A stretch of 60,725 nt of DNA, taken from contig CASEBB010000017.1 in assembly GCA_949286015.1 (NCBI GenBank), forward strand, positions 1 to 60,725, written 5' to 3'. Under the pieces are notes generated by a model. It was not told the DNA's origin and ran no database searches. It saw only the letters and a list, made by a program, of their open reading frames with translations. The DNA is from an uncultured Succinivibrionaceae bacterium (GTDB lineage Bacteria; Pseudomonadota; Gammaproteobacteria; Enterobacterales; Succinivibrionaceae). Positions 25,419-34,577 of this stretch are shown one piece after another. Position numbers and translations under genes: made by a program. The stretch's first letter is position 1. Each line of letters starts with the position of its first letter.

Positions 25419-28400
25419 ATGAGCGAAATCAATGTTGAGCAGTTAACGCCAATGATGCGCCAATACGTGGAAATGCGGCGCCAACATCCAGATAAGCTCA
25501 TGTTTTACCGCTTGGGTGATTTCTATGAGATGTTCTTTGACGACGCAAAGGTCGCCGCCAGCATCTTAGACCTCACCCTGACGCGCCGTGGCAATCAAGG
25601 CGGTGAGCCTATCCCGATGGCCGGTGTACCAGTACACACCGCCGAGAGCTACATCACCCGCCTCATGAAGGCTGGCTATTCGGTGGTGATCTGTGACCAG
25701 CTTACCGACAAGTCCGCTGCGGGCAACAACATGATCGAGCGGCGTATCACCCGTATCTACACGCCTGGTACAGCCACCGATGAGGGCATGATCCCCGAGA
25801 AGCAAGACAACATCATTGCGGCGGTCTTTGGGGAGAAAAATAGCTTTGGCTTTGCGACCTTAAGCTTAGGCTCGGGCCACTTTACCACCACTGAGGTCAA
25901 CAGCATTAACGACCTCTTGATGTTTATCGCTAAGACCAGCCCTGCTGAGCTGCTTTACCCTGAGCACTTTACCCACTATCAGGACTTAGCCGAGGTACTG
26001 TGCCGTAAGGCCTTACCGCTGTGGGACTTTGACTTTAAGAACGCGCAGGCCTTGCTGTGTGAGCAGTTTAAGACCAAGAGCCTGACAGGCTTTGATCTTG
26101 ACAAGCTGCATGCTGGTGTCTGTGCGGCGGGGGCGCTGCTGAAGTACGTCAAGGACATGCAAAAGGTCGATATTGAGCATATCACCGGCATCACCCACGA
26201 CCGCAGCAGCGATATCGTGCTCCTTGATAAGAATGCCCAGCGCAATCTGGAGCTGAGCAAAAACTTAAGCGGCAATGACGAGGGTACGCTGCTCTCGGTG
26301 CTCGATGATACCCGCACCGCCATGGGCTCCCGTCTGCTGCGCCACATGATGACCAATCCGCTGCGCGACAATCAGCAGATTAACGAGCGCTTGGATTTAG
26401 TCGAAGCTTTTATGCAGTGCCCTACTGCTGACGAGCTGGGCATGGAGCTAGCCAGCATTGGTGATATTGAGCGCATTGTGGCCCGTATCGGCCTGCGCTC
26501 GGCCAAGCCACGTGACTTAAGCAAGCTGCGTGAGGCGCTGGCTACCCTGCCAAAGATCAAGCAGCTCATGGTCAATGCATGGCCGGAGTATGCGTCCTTA
26601 CAGCCAGAGGTGGCAGCGCTAGCGGAGGGCGTGGGAGAGGAAGCACCTCAGGCTACCCCAGCCCCAACAGCTACGGGGAAGCAACAGGACTTAGCTGCAG
26701 CGCCGCGCACAGCGGAGCCTGCCCCTACAGAGGACAGCACGGCAGCTGACACCAACACAGCGGCGGCTGCGGCCAACGACAGCGACAGCGCAGGCGCGGA
26801 CACCGCCAGCAACGAAGCAGCAGAGGCAGAGGCAGCTGCTACCGCAGCTACCCCAGAGAGCGCCACTACGGCAAATGACGGCAACAGCGCCGATGCGGCA
26901 GACAGCGCAGAGCACAGCCACCACTCTGAAGAAGCAAGCAACTCTTATGGTGCCGCAGCTGTGGCAGCTTCGGAGAATACTGCTACTACGGAGAATACCA
27001 CAGCAGAGACTGGCGCGAGCGGTGGTGATGGTGAGGCTGAGACTGATGCCAAGCGGCGCTTTGCGCAAATGCTGATTAATCAGGCGGCACAAATTCCCGA
27101 TTCGGCCGAGGTGCTCGACTTACTGCAGCGCGCCATTATGGAGTTCCCTGCACTGCTGATTCGCGACGGTGGAGTGATTGCCGCTGGCTATAACGCGGAG
27201 CTTGATGAGCTGCGTGATCTGCAAAACGGCTCAGAACACACCCTTGCTGAAATTGAGGAACGGGAAAAGGAGCGTACTGGTATCAACACACTGCGTGTGC
27301 GCTTTAATAACGTGCATGGCTACTACATTGAGGTCTCACGTGGTGCGGCAGAAAAGGTACCAATGGACTACATCCGCCGCCAGACGCTGAAAAACAGCGA
27401 GCGCTTTATTACTCCAGAGCTGAAGGAGCTGGAGGAGAAGACACTGTCGGCGCAAACCCGCTCGCTGCAGATTGAAAAAGAGCTCTACACGCAGCTGTTG
27501 GAGATCCTCATTACCCATTTGCCAACGCTGAGCAGCTTTGCGCACAGCATTGCGCGCTTGGATGCGATGATGGCCTTAGCGCGCGTGGCGGTAAAGCGCC
27601 ATTACTTCCGTCCGGAGCTCGTCTCTGACAGTCTCATTAAGATTACGGCCGGACGCCACCCTGTAGTAGAAGCGCTGTCCAACACACCATTTATTGCCAA
27701 TGGCATTGAGCTCAATGACAAGCGCAATCTGGCGGTGATCTCCGGCCCTAATATGGGTGGCAAGTCCACCTTTATGCGCCAGACGGCCCTCATTGCCATT
27801 ATGGCGCGCATGGGCTCATTTGTACCAGCGACGCAGGCGGTGATTGGCGATATCGACCGCATCTTTACGCGTATTGGCGCCTCAGACGATCTCGCCTCGG
27901 GCCGCTCTACCTTTATGGTGGAGATGGAGGAGACAGCGACCATCTTAAATAACGCCACCACTAAGAGTCTGGTCATTATGGACGAGGTGGGCCGTGGCAC
28001 GTCCGGCGCTGAGGGTGCGGCTATTGCCGAAGCCATTGTGCAGTACATTGCTAAGGACTTAAAGGCAAAGACGCTGTTTGCGACGCACTACACGGAGGTG
28101 ACGACGCTCATTGAAAACTACGCCAATGCCTTTAACCTCTGCTTTAATGCACAGGAGTTTAATGGCAAGATTGTGTTCCTCTATCATGCCGAGCTAGGCC
28201 GTCAGTCGCGCTCGTTTGGTATTGAGGTAGCGCAGCTTGCCGGTGTACCGGCTAAGATCACAAAGAGAGCGGTGGGCTTTTATCGGGCCCATGCCAAGGA
28301 GCTGGAGTCGCAGGATCTGTTTACACCACCTCTGTTAGGGGCGGTGCCTGCAGACAGCAACAACACCACTGCTGCAGAGGAAGCAATCAGTGACAGCGCT

Positions 28401-28643
28401 GCAGCAAATGCTCAGAGCAAGGGCGATGCGCATGAGGCGCTGACGCAAGCGGCGGAGCGCATTAAGGTCTTAGAGGCGCAGGTGCGCGAGAGCAGTGCGC
28501 GGGCCGAGGCGGCAGAGTCAGAGTACGAGCGCTATGTGCAGCTGGCGCAGCGGATTCGTGCCTTAGAGGTGGAGCAGCTGACGCCACTGGAGGCGCTCAA
28601 CACCCTTTACCAGCTCAAAGAGATGCTGTGTAAGGGCAATTAG
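25419..28643 (+). CDS. mutS: DNA mismatch repair ATPase MutS with internal low-complexity insertion
   Basis: MutS recognises mismatches and recruits MutL. The mismatch-reading Phe and Glu lie in GDFYEMF near the N-terminus. The ATPase has Walker A GPNMGGKSTFMRQ, the DEVGRGTS Walker B region and the FATHYTEVT segment. At 1,074 residues it is about 220 longer than E. coli MutS. About 135 residues (roughly 405-540), rich in Ala/Thr/Glu/Ser, are inserted in the core/lever domain after PEVAALAEG and before the helix leading to LLIRDGGVIAAGYNAELDE. The C-terminus adds a charged linker before the LEALNTLYQLKEML tetramer-type end. The reading frame is intact on both sides. Start ATG 25419 has CGAGG eight bases upstream. 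Confidence 0.96.
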   Translation: MSEINVEQLTPMMRQYVEMRRQHPDKLMFYRLGDFYEMFFDDAKVAASILDLTLTRRGNQGGEPIPMAGVPVHTAESYITRLMKAGYSVVICDQLTDKSAAGNNMIERRITRIYTPGTATDEGMIPEKQDNIIAAVFGEKNSFGFATLSLGSGHFTTTEVNSINDLLMFIAKTSPAELLYPEHFTHYQDLAEVLCRKALPLWDFDFKNAQALLCEQFKTKSLTGFDLDKLHAGVCAAGALLKYVKDMQKVDIEHITGITHDRSSDIVLLDKNAQRNLELSKNLSGNDEGTLLSVLDDTRTAMGSRLLRHMMTNPLRDNQQINERLDLVEAFMQCPTADELGMELASIGDIERIVARIGLRSAKPRDLSKLREALATLPKIKQLMVNAWPEYASLQPEVAALAEGVGEEAPQATPAPTATGKQQDLAAAPRTAEPAPTEDSTAADTNTAAAAANDSDSAGADTASNEAAEAEAAATAATPESATTANDGNSADAADSAEHSHHSEEASNSYGAAAVAASENTATTENTTAETGASGGDGEAETDAKRRFAQMLINQAAQIPDSAEVLDLLQRAIMEFPALLIRDGGVIAAGYNAELDELRDLQNGSEHTLAEIEEREKERTGINTLRVRFNNVHGYYIEVSRGAAEKVPMDYIRRQTLKNSERFITPELKELEEKTLSAQTRSLQIEKELYTQLLEILITHLPTLSSFAHSIARLDAMMALARVAVKRHYFRPELVSDSLIKITAGRHPVVEALSNTPFIANGIELNDKRNLAVISGPNMGGKSTFMRQTALIAIMARMGSFVPATQAVIGDIDRIFTRIGASDDLASGRSTFMVEMEETATILNNATTKSLVIMDEVGRGTSGAEGAAIAEAIVQYIAKDLKAKTLFATHYTEVTTLIENYANAFNLCFNAQEFNGKIVFLYHAELGRQSRSFGIEVAQLAGVPAKITKRAVGFYRAHAKELESQDLFTPPLLGAVPADSNNTTAAEEAISDSAAANAQSKGDAHEALTQAAERIKVLEAQVRESSARAEAAESEYERYVQLAQRIRALEVEQLTPLEALNTLYQLKEMLCKGN

Positions 28644-28649
28644 TTTTGG

Positions 28650-28676
28650 AAAAGGCGCCGAATGGCGCCTTTTTTC
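28650..28676 (+). terminator. mutS rho-independent terminator
   Basis: AAAAGGCGCC (28650-28659), loop GAAT, GGCGCCTTTT (28664-28673) followed by more T residues, seven bases after the mutS stop. It is built on the same GGCGCC core as the window's dispersed palindromes but with a proper T-tract. Confidence 0.85.
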
Positions 28677-29173
28677 TTGATAGGAGGAAGGCGCCACAGA
28701 CGCCTATCTCGAGGGTGGTCACACCAAACGCCATTACAGGGGGCCCATGCTTGATCGCAGAGGAGCTACTGCTTTTTGGTGTCCACCAACTCTGAGTAGA
28801 ACCAGTCTTTGGTGTAAGGCTTACAGCATCTGGTATGCAGCGCCTGCGGCGCTATCTCAAGGTGCAATGTGGTGGTGATGGCCACATTAGAGGTAAAGGG
28901 GCGGCTCATCTTGGAGTGGTGGTGGCAGCAGCCTCAACCATCTGGAGAAGGCGGCTCTTGAGGCGCCTCTGGCGGCCATCGCCAAGGTGAGCAAGTACAG
29001 CTGACACCTGAGAGTAAGCGGGATGGTCACAGGGAGGTCAAAGGGAGTTGCGCCTGCGGGGCATGTTTTACTCCTAAAGCGCCTGTGATTATGGCTTTTT
29101 GGAGCACTTTCTGCTTTTTTCCTCTCCACAGCTCCTGCAGCCACCATTTAAGATCAGACCAGAGGCCATATCC
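28677..29173. repeat. Gap with several GCGCC palindromes and a solo R2 end
   Basis: Copies of the GCGCC/GGCGC palindrome followed by TATCTCGAGG or TATCTCAAGG lie near 28691 and 28842, with a variant near 28962. GTCCACCAACTCTG at 28781-28794 matches one terminal repeat of the R2 MITE-like family without its partner. No gene is seen. Confidence 0.55.
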
Positions 29174-29770
29174 ATGCGCAAGCCACCCAAGCTACCCCCA
29201 AGCGTCTTTCCCGAAGATGTTATCTACGGCAGCGGCAAAAAACCTGAAGTGGAAGCCCTTCACCGCGCCTATTGCGCCAAGCTCGTCGACCGCCTGCTTG
29301 CGCATCCAGAGTTAGTGCCTTTTGGCAACACTCCAGAGAGCATACGCCAAATGCTCACCAACGGCTGGCTCGAGATCCCAGAGAATCAGACTTATGGTTT
29401 TGAGGTCGAATCATACTTTGAGCGCAAAGAGGAGCTGGCCGCCCAAGGCGTCAAGGTCTTTAATGCCGATATCGAGCACTCTTTTAGCTCAGAGCAGGTG
29501 CAAAGTGAACGGGCGCAGCAGATGATAGCCTACCTGCTACAGCATGAGGAGCTGTTGCCTGCGCTGAGCATTACTACCGCTACCTTGGCAGACCACGACT
29601 ACACCCGCAAGCGCACGTATTTTTTAGCAAAAGCGTGGTGTTTTGTCTGCGAGCAAGAGGTGGCGGGAGTTGAACTGATGCGCCTACCTGCAAGTGATGA
29701 GAGGCGCTTGCAGTTTAGTGAGCTGCTGCAGCCCTTAAGCCTCAGCATCAGCGTAGTTGAAGCGCAGTGA
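29174..29770 (+). CDS. Conserved-looking protein of unknown function, 198 residues
   Basis: I do not recognise this protein. The ATG at 29174 has AGAGG about nine bases upstream; the frame can be extended to 29099, but that part is low-quality sequence. It is soluble-looking, acidic and helical, with FPEDVIYGSGKKPEVEALH near the N-terminus, TPESIRQMLTNGWLEIPENQTYGFEVESYF in two conserved-looking pieces, and two Cys in AWCFVCEQE. There is no signal peptide, membrane segment or low-complexity insertion. It follows mutS at 530 bp after a terminator, so it has its own promoter or is a lone gene. Confidence 0.6.
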   Translation: MRKPPKLPPSVFPEDVIYGSGKKPEVEALHRAYCAKLVDRLLAHPELVPFGNTPESIRQMLTNGWLEIPENQTYGFEVESYFERKEELAAQGVKVFNADIEHSFSSEQVQSERAQQMIAYLLQHEELLPALSITTATLADHDYTRKRTYFLAKAWCFVCEQEVAGVELMRLPASDERRLQFSELLQPLSLSISVVEAQ

Positions 29771-30084
29771 AGCGGCGAGCAAAAGAGGCAGCTCTGCTCG
29801 TAAGGGAGAGCAAGGAAGATGGCCCCTCTGTGCCAGAGCTCTGAGCACTGGGAGCAAAGCGCCACAGACGCCTATCTCGAAGGCAAACAAGGGAGCATAG
29901 CCTCTGAGAGTAAGGTGGCTGCCTCGTGGTAGGCAGCGCCTAAGGCGCTAGCTCAAGGTGGAATATGCTGGCCACTTTAGAGAGGTTAGAGCGGCTGCTC
30001 ATATGGGACGCGGCAAATACAGGCTGCAGCCTGCGTGGCCTGACGGCGCTGATCTCAAGAGAGCTCCACACCGCGCCTCTTAGG
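29771..30084. repeat. Gap between convergent genes with GCGCC palindromes
   Basis: GCGCCACAGACGCCTATCTCGAAGG (variant arm) near 29859, GCGCCTAAGGCGCTAGCTCAAGG near 29937 and ACGGCGCTGATCTCAAGAG near 30043 are single members of the dispersed palindrome family. They lie between two converging genes. No gene or T-tract terminator is visible. Confidence 0.55.
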
Positions 30085-32166
30085 TTAGGCAAAAGGCCTG
30101 AAGATATTAATGAGCTCCACCATGCCCTCTACGTTTAAGCGGAACTGTTGTGGCCCAATCGCCCCATTCAGTGCCCCTAAAACCACCGTCTGCACCATAG
30201 CCCCAGCACAACCTACGTAAACGAGCTTCTGGTAAAAGCCCTGCCCATACTGAATGTGCTTAAGGAGCAACAGCAAGCTCACCCCCAAGAACACAAAGAG
30301 CAGCTCCGTAGCATAGCGTTGCGTATACACGTTGGTGAACAAGAAGGAAAACAAGGCTACCACGGTAGCAGCCACCATGATCAAAGAAAGGTAAGCCCGC
30401 AGCGCCTTGTCTTGCGCACTGAGCTCCTTAAGCCGATAGAACCCCAGCAGTAAGCCCAGACTCAACCAATACGGCCCAATACCTACCACATACTGGCCAA
30501 AGCGCACATTGCCCGCATCAGCAAATGACATGCTGCCAATGGTGATGAACGGGAATTCGTCGCTGTAGTCGAAATCAGCAAAGAACAAGTGGTGCAAGCT
30601 ATCTAAGAACACGTACAGCGACAAGAGCGGCGTCTTAGCGGCATCATAAGCAGAAAGCACGATATTCTGGCCAAACTGCAGCACGTTATCAAAGCGTGCG
30701 TAGTTGTACCACAGCATACCCGCACACCCAAACACCATGAGCACGCCCATCAGCGCTATCTCCCCAAGATAGCCTCTAGAGTGCGACTGAAACGCTCGCC
30801 GCCAACGCAGCAGTAAAGGTAGCAGCACACACAAAGCCAGCAACACCATATTCGGGCGTGAAAGGGCAATCATTACCACCGCAAGGCCGACGACCGCAGA
30901 CCAGCTTAAGCTTGCGCGCCTACCTGCTGCTGCATAAAGCTTGGCTACAGCCCACACTTCCACACAACACCAGCCAATCGTGGCTGTAACCGCTTGGAAG
31001 TAATGCTCTAAACCACCTTGCAGGAATAGTAGTCCGGAGCCCAGTACGACCGCATTGGAACCTAACAGCAGCAACAGGAGATTAGCCTTGATGTGCATCA
31101 CCTCGATCACAGCAAGGAGAGCGGCAAACATCGCAGCTGTAGCAAACACCGCTAAGATCAGGTTGGTAAGCGCTGGTGTAGGGAACTTGCCAGTAAGCGC
31201 ATATACGGGTACATAGACCATGAACACAGGGGTGAGACCGTAATAGGAGTAGTACTGCCCCTTGTAGTAGGTACGGTCAAAGAGATAGCCCACCTGCGCC
31301 TGATAGAGATTAGAGATCTCATAAGGGTTGGCCATGTTGCTAAGCTTGGGATTAACATCGATATCAAAGCTCAAGCGCCCCTTTAAGAAGGCATCAAACT
31401 GCTGATCGTAGAGATGGCTCTGGTAAATCTCCTGCTGCGTTTGCGGGCGCTGCCGCAACAAGGAGTGGTCAGGAGTACCCAAAGCAAAGGTGCACTCTTG
31501 CGGAAAAGAGCAAGCGACGTAAGCATTATGGCCAGTAACTGGGTTGTTGTAGTAGAACACCAACAGTACAAGGACAAACGAGGGAATGGTGCCTAAGTAG
31601 TAAGCACGTCGGTGACGCGGCTTACCACAGTCAAACTCTGCCTCATACACCCGATACTTGAGGGTAAAAAGCAACGCCAGCAAAGGCAGGAAGATTAGGC
31701 TAAAGCGCAGCCATGAGAAGTTTAGAGGCGGCTGCTGATTGAGCACGAGGCTTTTGAGCTGCACCGGCGCTGGCAGCGGAGCATCAAAGGTAATGGCTAC
31801 CTCGTAAGTGCGCACCTGATTGCTGAGTTTGGCAAAAGCCTCTGTCGTCGAGGCCGCCACAAAGGAGGCACCTTGCGTAAAGAGGTGGCGTCTGAGCTCG
31901 TTTTTGACTAATACCCGTCCCTTGATCGGGAAATGCGCCTCAGAGGCAAAGGTAAAGGAGACGTTCTTGAGCACCACACCGTCAAGAGACGGTAAGCCAA
32001 AGGAGGTTGTCCCAGATTGCAGGAGGGAGAAGGTCTCACCTTGGGCGTCTTTGTAAGGCTGGACAATGGTTATCGGCTGCCACGAGCTGCACAGCCCCTT
32101 GAGGTAGGCAAAGTTGAAAAAGCAGAGCTCAAGGCTGAAAGCACAAAGTAAGGCTAAGACCAGCAA
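30085..32166 (-). CDS. Large polytopic membrane protein, GT-C glycosyltransferase-like
   Basis: This 693-residue protein has an N-terminal membrane anchor (about residues 1-20), an extracytoplasmic ~130-residue domain, and then about ten hydrophobic segments. The pattern DAFLKGRLSFDID, MANPYE, then Y-x-GQYYSYYGLTPV between the second and third membrane segments resembles bacterial GT-C-fold glycosyltransferases and mannosyltransferase-like membrane proteins. A role in surface glycan assembly is inferred and fits the GT25, ugd and uxs genes elsewhere in the window. The start is a TTG at 32166; no ATG is available near it, and an (AT)8 tract lies 28 bp upstream. The gene stands alone. Confidence 0.6.
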   Translation of the reverse strand: MLVLALLCAFSLELCFFNFAYLKGLCSSWQPITIVQPYKDAQGETFSLLQSGTTSFGLPSLDGVVLKNVSFTFASEAHFPIKGRVLVKNELRRHLFTQGASFVAASTTEAFAKLSNQVRTYEVAITFDAPLPAPVQLKSLVLNQQPPLNFSWLRFSLIFLPLLALLFTLKYRVYEAEFDCGKPRHRRAYYLGTIPSFVLVLLVFYYNNPVTGHNAYVACSFPQECTFALGTPDHSLLRQRPQTQQEIYQSHLYDQQFDAFLKGRLSFDIDVNPKLSNMANPYEISNLYQAQVGYLFDRTYYKGQYYSYYGLTPVFMVYVPVYALTGKFPTPALTNLILAVFATAAMFAALLAVIEVMHIKANLLLLLLGSNAVVLGSGLLFLQGGLEHYFQAVTATIGWCCVEVWAVAKLYAAAGRRASLSWSAVVGLAVVMIALSRPNMVLLALCVLLPLLLRWRRAFQSHSRGYLGEIALMGVLMVFGCAGMLWYNYARFDNVLQFGQNIVLSAYDAAKTPLLSLYVFLDSLHHLFFADFDYSDEFPFITIGSMSFADAGNVRFGQYVVGIGPYWLSLGLLLGFYRLKELSAQDKALRAYLSLIMVAATVVALFSFLFTNVYTQRYATELLFVFLGVSLLLLLKHIQYGQGFYQKLVYVGCAGAMVQTVVLGALNGAIGPQQFRLNVEGMVELINIFRPFA

Positions 32167-32193
32167 GGTACTTGACTTATCTCTAAGAGAGTG

Positions 32194-32209
32194 ATATATA
32201 TATATATAT
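32194..32209. repeat. (AT)8 dinucleotide tract in the leader of the membrane protein gene
   Basis: Eight perfect AT repeats lie between the predicted promoter (32230-32256) and the TTG start at 32166. Tracts of this kind change length by slipped-strand mispairing, and in Haemophilus influenzae TA repeats in the hif promoter switch fimbriae. Here the tract would be in the 5' untranslated region, so any effect on expression is speculative. Confidence 0.6.
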
Positions 32210-32229
32210 TAGACATACTTGCTAAAACG

Positions 32230-32256
32230 CGTATAAAATCATGACGAAAATGTCAA
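32230..32256 (-). promoter_or_regulatory. Possible promoter of the membrane protein gene
   Basis: On the minus strand TTGACA (32256-32251) is followed 15 bp later by TATACG (32235-32230). The -35 is perfect. The -10 matches four of six and the spacer is short, so this is a moderate call. Confidence 0.35.
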
Positions 32257-32488
32257 ATGAGGGAAAGGGAAACGGAGAACGGCGCGGTGAAGCGGGTTAA
32301 GTTGGGATTGTGGCGCTTAAGGGAGCGCGTTAGGCCATAGTATACGGCAGTATACGGCGGGCTGGCGCAGCAAGAAAACAAAGCAAAACAAAGCAGGCGG
32401 CTGCAACAGCGGGATTTACCCGCCGCCACAGTCGCGCCGCCACAGTCGCCTGTCTTTCATCGTGATTGCATCGTGGTAGAGCTACGCC
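32257..32488. other. Rest of the gap before nlpD's 3' end
   Basis: Nothing is recognised apart from a short direct repeat of AGTATACGGC (near 32339 and 32350) and a palindromic GCGCCGCCACAG doublet near 32430. No terminator with a T-tract is visible for nlpD. Confidence 0.35.
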
Positions 32489-33964
32489 CTACTTTGGCAG
32501 ATAGCTAATTGGGTTAACTGACTGACCACGGTATCTGATCTCAAAGTGCAAGCGCACCGAGCTGGCGTCCGTGTTACCCATGCGGGCAATCTGCTGACCA
32601 CGCTGCACCTTTTGCCCTTCCTTTACCAGTAAGGCATCATTGTGCGCATAAGCCGATAAGTACTCATTGGAGTGGTTGATAATGATGAGATTACCAAAAC
32701 CACGTAAGGCATTGCCCGAGTACACCACCTGACCATCAGCTGCCGCTAAGATAGCCTGACCACGCTGACCGGAGATATCAATACCCTTATTGCCCTGCTC
32801 GGCCGACGAGAACTGCTCAATCACACGGCCAGAGGTAGTAGGCCACGACCACGTCACACCAGAGACCTGACGGCTCTTGGTCTTGACAATAGGAGTCGTG
32901 GTTTGTGCCGTCTGCGCAGGCTTGGCGGTGGTGGTCGTCGCAGGCTTAGCAGCCGTGGAGGTATTCTTGGCCGGAGTCGTCTGCGCCGTGGTGGTGCTAC
33001 CACCGGCTACCGGCACCTCGGCACTTTGTTGCTGCGTTGCAGGAGTGGAAGAGTCAGTACGCGACAGTAAAAGCTTTTGCCCCAGCTTTAAGGTGTAAGG
33101 TGGCTCTAAGTTGTTAACGCCCGCTAAAAACTCCACCGACTGGCCATTCTTTCTGGCAATGGAGTAGAGCGTATCGCCTTTTTGCACTACATAACTGGGA
33201 GCTTCTTGGGCCTTTAAGTTCAGGATCAGGATCTGACCTACCGACAGATTGTAAGGAGGGTCGATCTTATTGATCTTAGCTAAGGCGTGGTAATCGAGGC
33301 CATAGCGGAAGGCAATCGAGTAGAGGGTATCGCCCTTAACCACCTGATAGCGATCAGGGCCTGCGGTAGTCGCTATCTTGTTTTGGTAAATGGTAGCCGA
33401 GCTACTATCAGGCTGACGTGGCGCTGCCACCGCCGAGGTTGAGGTGGTGGAGTTCGCCGCTAAGAGCACCGCACCACCATTATTGGCCGCCCCTGCACCG
33501 ACACTGCTGCTGGCATTTAAAGAGGTGTTAGCGGTGTTAGTCGCTGGCATTGGGCTATCTGGCACTCCACCGATTAAGGAACCTGTAGGGTATAAGCCCG
33601 CCTCAGGATCAGGTGATGGGCCCACACCCGAGAGAATACCCACATCCAGCACTTGACCGGTAGAGGACACTGAGCCTGACTCATAGACCGATGGTGGCAG
33701 CGTCAGGTCGGTACCTACGGCTGGGGCGACAGGGCTATCGGATAAGGTACCAGCGTTTGGGGTAGCTGGCGCTACAAGGCCGCCGTTAACAGTGTTATCG
33801 ACCACAGCACCGCTGGCAGCTAAGCCCTGATTACGGCTAATGGTTTGGGCTGCGGTAGCATCCACGACACGTCCAGAGCTGCCATAATTTTGATTGGAGG
33901 TTTCGCAACCTACCAGCAGTGAGAGCACTGCAGATAATAAGGTGAGAGAAAGCATCTTAGTCAT
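32489..33964 (-). CDS. nlpD: Lipoprotein NlpD, LysM/M23 amidase activator
   Basis: NlpD is an outer-membrane lipoprotein that activates the amidase AmiC during septal peptidoglycan splitting. A lipoprotein signal peptide ends at LLVGC. Two LysM repeats follow, each with the pattern V-x-KGDTLYSIA-x-(x)n-PPY-L-x-(V/L)GQ. The C-terminal M23 (LytM) domain reads GRVIEQFSSAEQGNKGIDI and later SAYAHNDALLV. The zinc-binding His of the H-x(3)-D motif is missing, as expected for an activator rather than an active peptidase. Long Ser/Thr/Ala-rich linkers make it 491 residues (E. coli 379). The ATG at 33964 (or 33955) is preferred over the GTG at 33973. The rpoS gene that usually follows the nlpD locus is not present. 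Confidence 0.93.
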   Translation of the reverse strand: MTKMLSLTLLSAVLSLLVGCETSNQNYGSSGRVVDATAAQTISRNQGLAASGAVVDNTVNGGLVAPATPNAGTLSDSPVAPAVGTDLTLPPSVYESGSVSSTGQVLDVGILSGVGPSPDPEAGLYPTGSLIGGVPDSPMPATNTANTSLNASSSVGAGAANNGGAVLLAANSTTSTSAVAAPRQPDSSSATIYQNKIATTAGPDRYQVVKGDTLYSIAFRYGLDYHALAKINKIDPPYNLSVGQILILNLKAQEAPSYVVQKGDTLYSIARKNGQSVEFLAGVNNLEPPYTLKLGQKLLLSRTDSSTPATQQQSAEVPVAGGSTTTAQTTPAKNTSTAAKPATTTTAKPAQTAQTTTPIVKTKSRQVSGVTWSWPTTSGRVIEQFSSAEQGNKGIDISGQRGQAILAAADGQVVYSGNALRGFGNLIIINHSNEYLSAYAHNDALLVKEGQKVQRGQQIARMGNTDASSVRLHFEIRYRGQSVNPISYLPK

Positions 33965-34577
33965 TAAAATCACAACAGCGCAGGAACCTTGTCACTAAGG
34001 CAGAGGATGCGTACTGTCTTACTTGGCGGCAATAGCTCAGAGGCAACAGGCCGTAAAGAAGAGACAGCGCCGGATTTAGGCTTTATCCACTGCCCCATAG
34101 GAGCGCCATACTCCTTATGCAGATAGTGGTGGCTGCACGGTAGGTGGGGAGCACGCACCGCCGTCAGAGCGCGGGGAGTAGTTGAAAGTTGCAGGGATGT
34201 GGGAGGTGTTAGCAGTAATGGCAATTTGGTAAGCGCCAAAAAGCTGGAAGTAACCTAGGTGTGCAGAGCACCTAGTGTGCAGAGCAAACTTGCCTGCGTA
34301 GCTGCTGCCATGTTGCATCAAGCTAGCCGCGATCCGGCGCTTACAGCGGCAGATCTGGAGCTTGCGGGAGGTGACAAGTAAGAGACTGGCAGACATAGCG
34401 CAGCGGTGTTGCCCTGAATGAGTCACAGCTCATTGTACGCTAGAAAAGGCTGGCTCATAAGAGCTGATGTGCACACTGCGCTTTTTGCTGCGGGAGAATG
34501 TGAGCAGCGTGAAGCGCAGTAAGCGCAGCAGGCGCAGCAGGCGCAGCAAGCGTAAGCGCATGCTGACGGCCGCGCTC
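33965..34577. other. nlpD-yqaA gap
   Basis: No gene seen. A hairpin CTAGGTG/CACCTAG (34255-34261, 34269-34275) overlaps a direct repeat of GTGCAGAGCA. A run of 9-bp CGCAGCAGG-type units at about 34512-34552 adjoins the 3' end of yqaA. It would encode a Lys/Arg/Ser-rich peptide on the plus strand, but there is no support for a gene. Confidence 0.4.
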
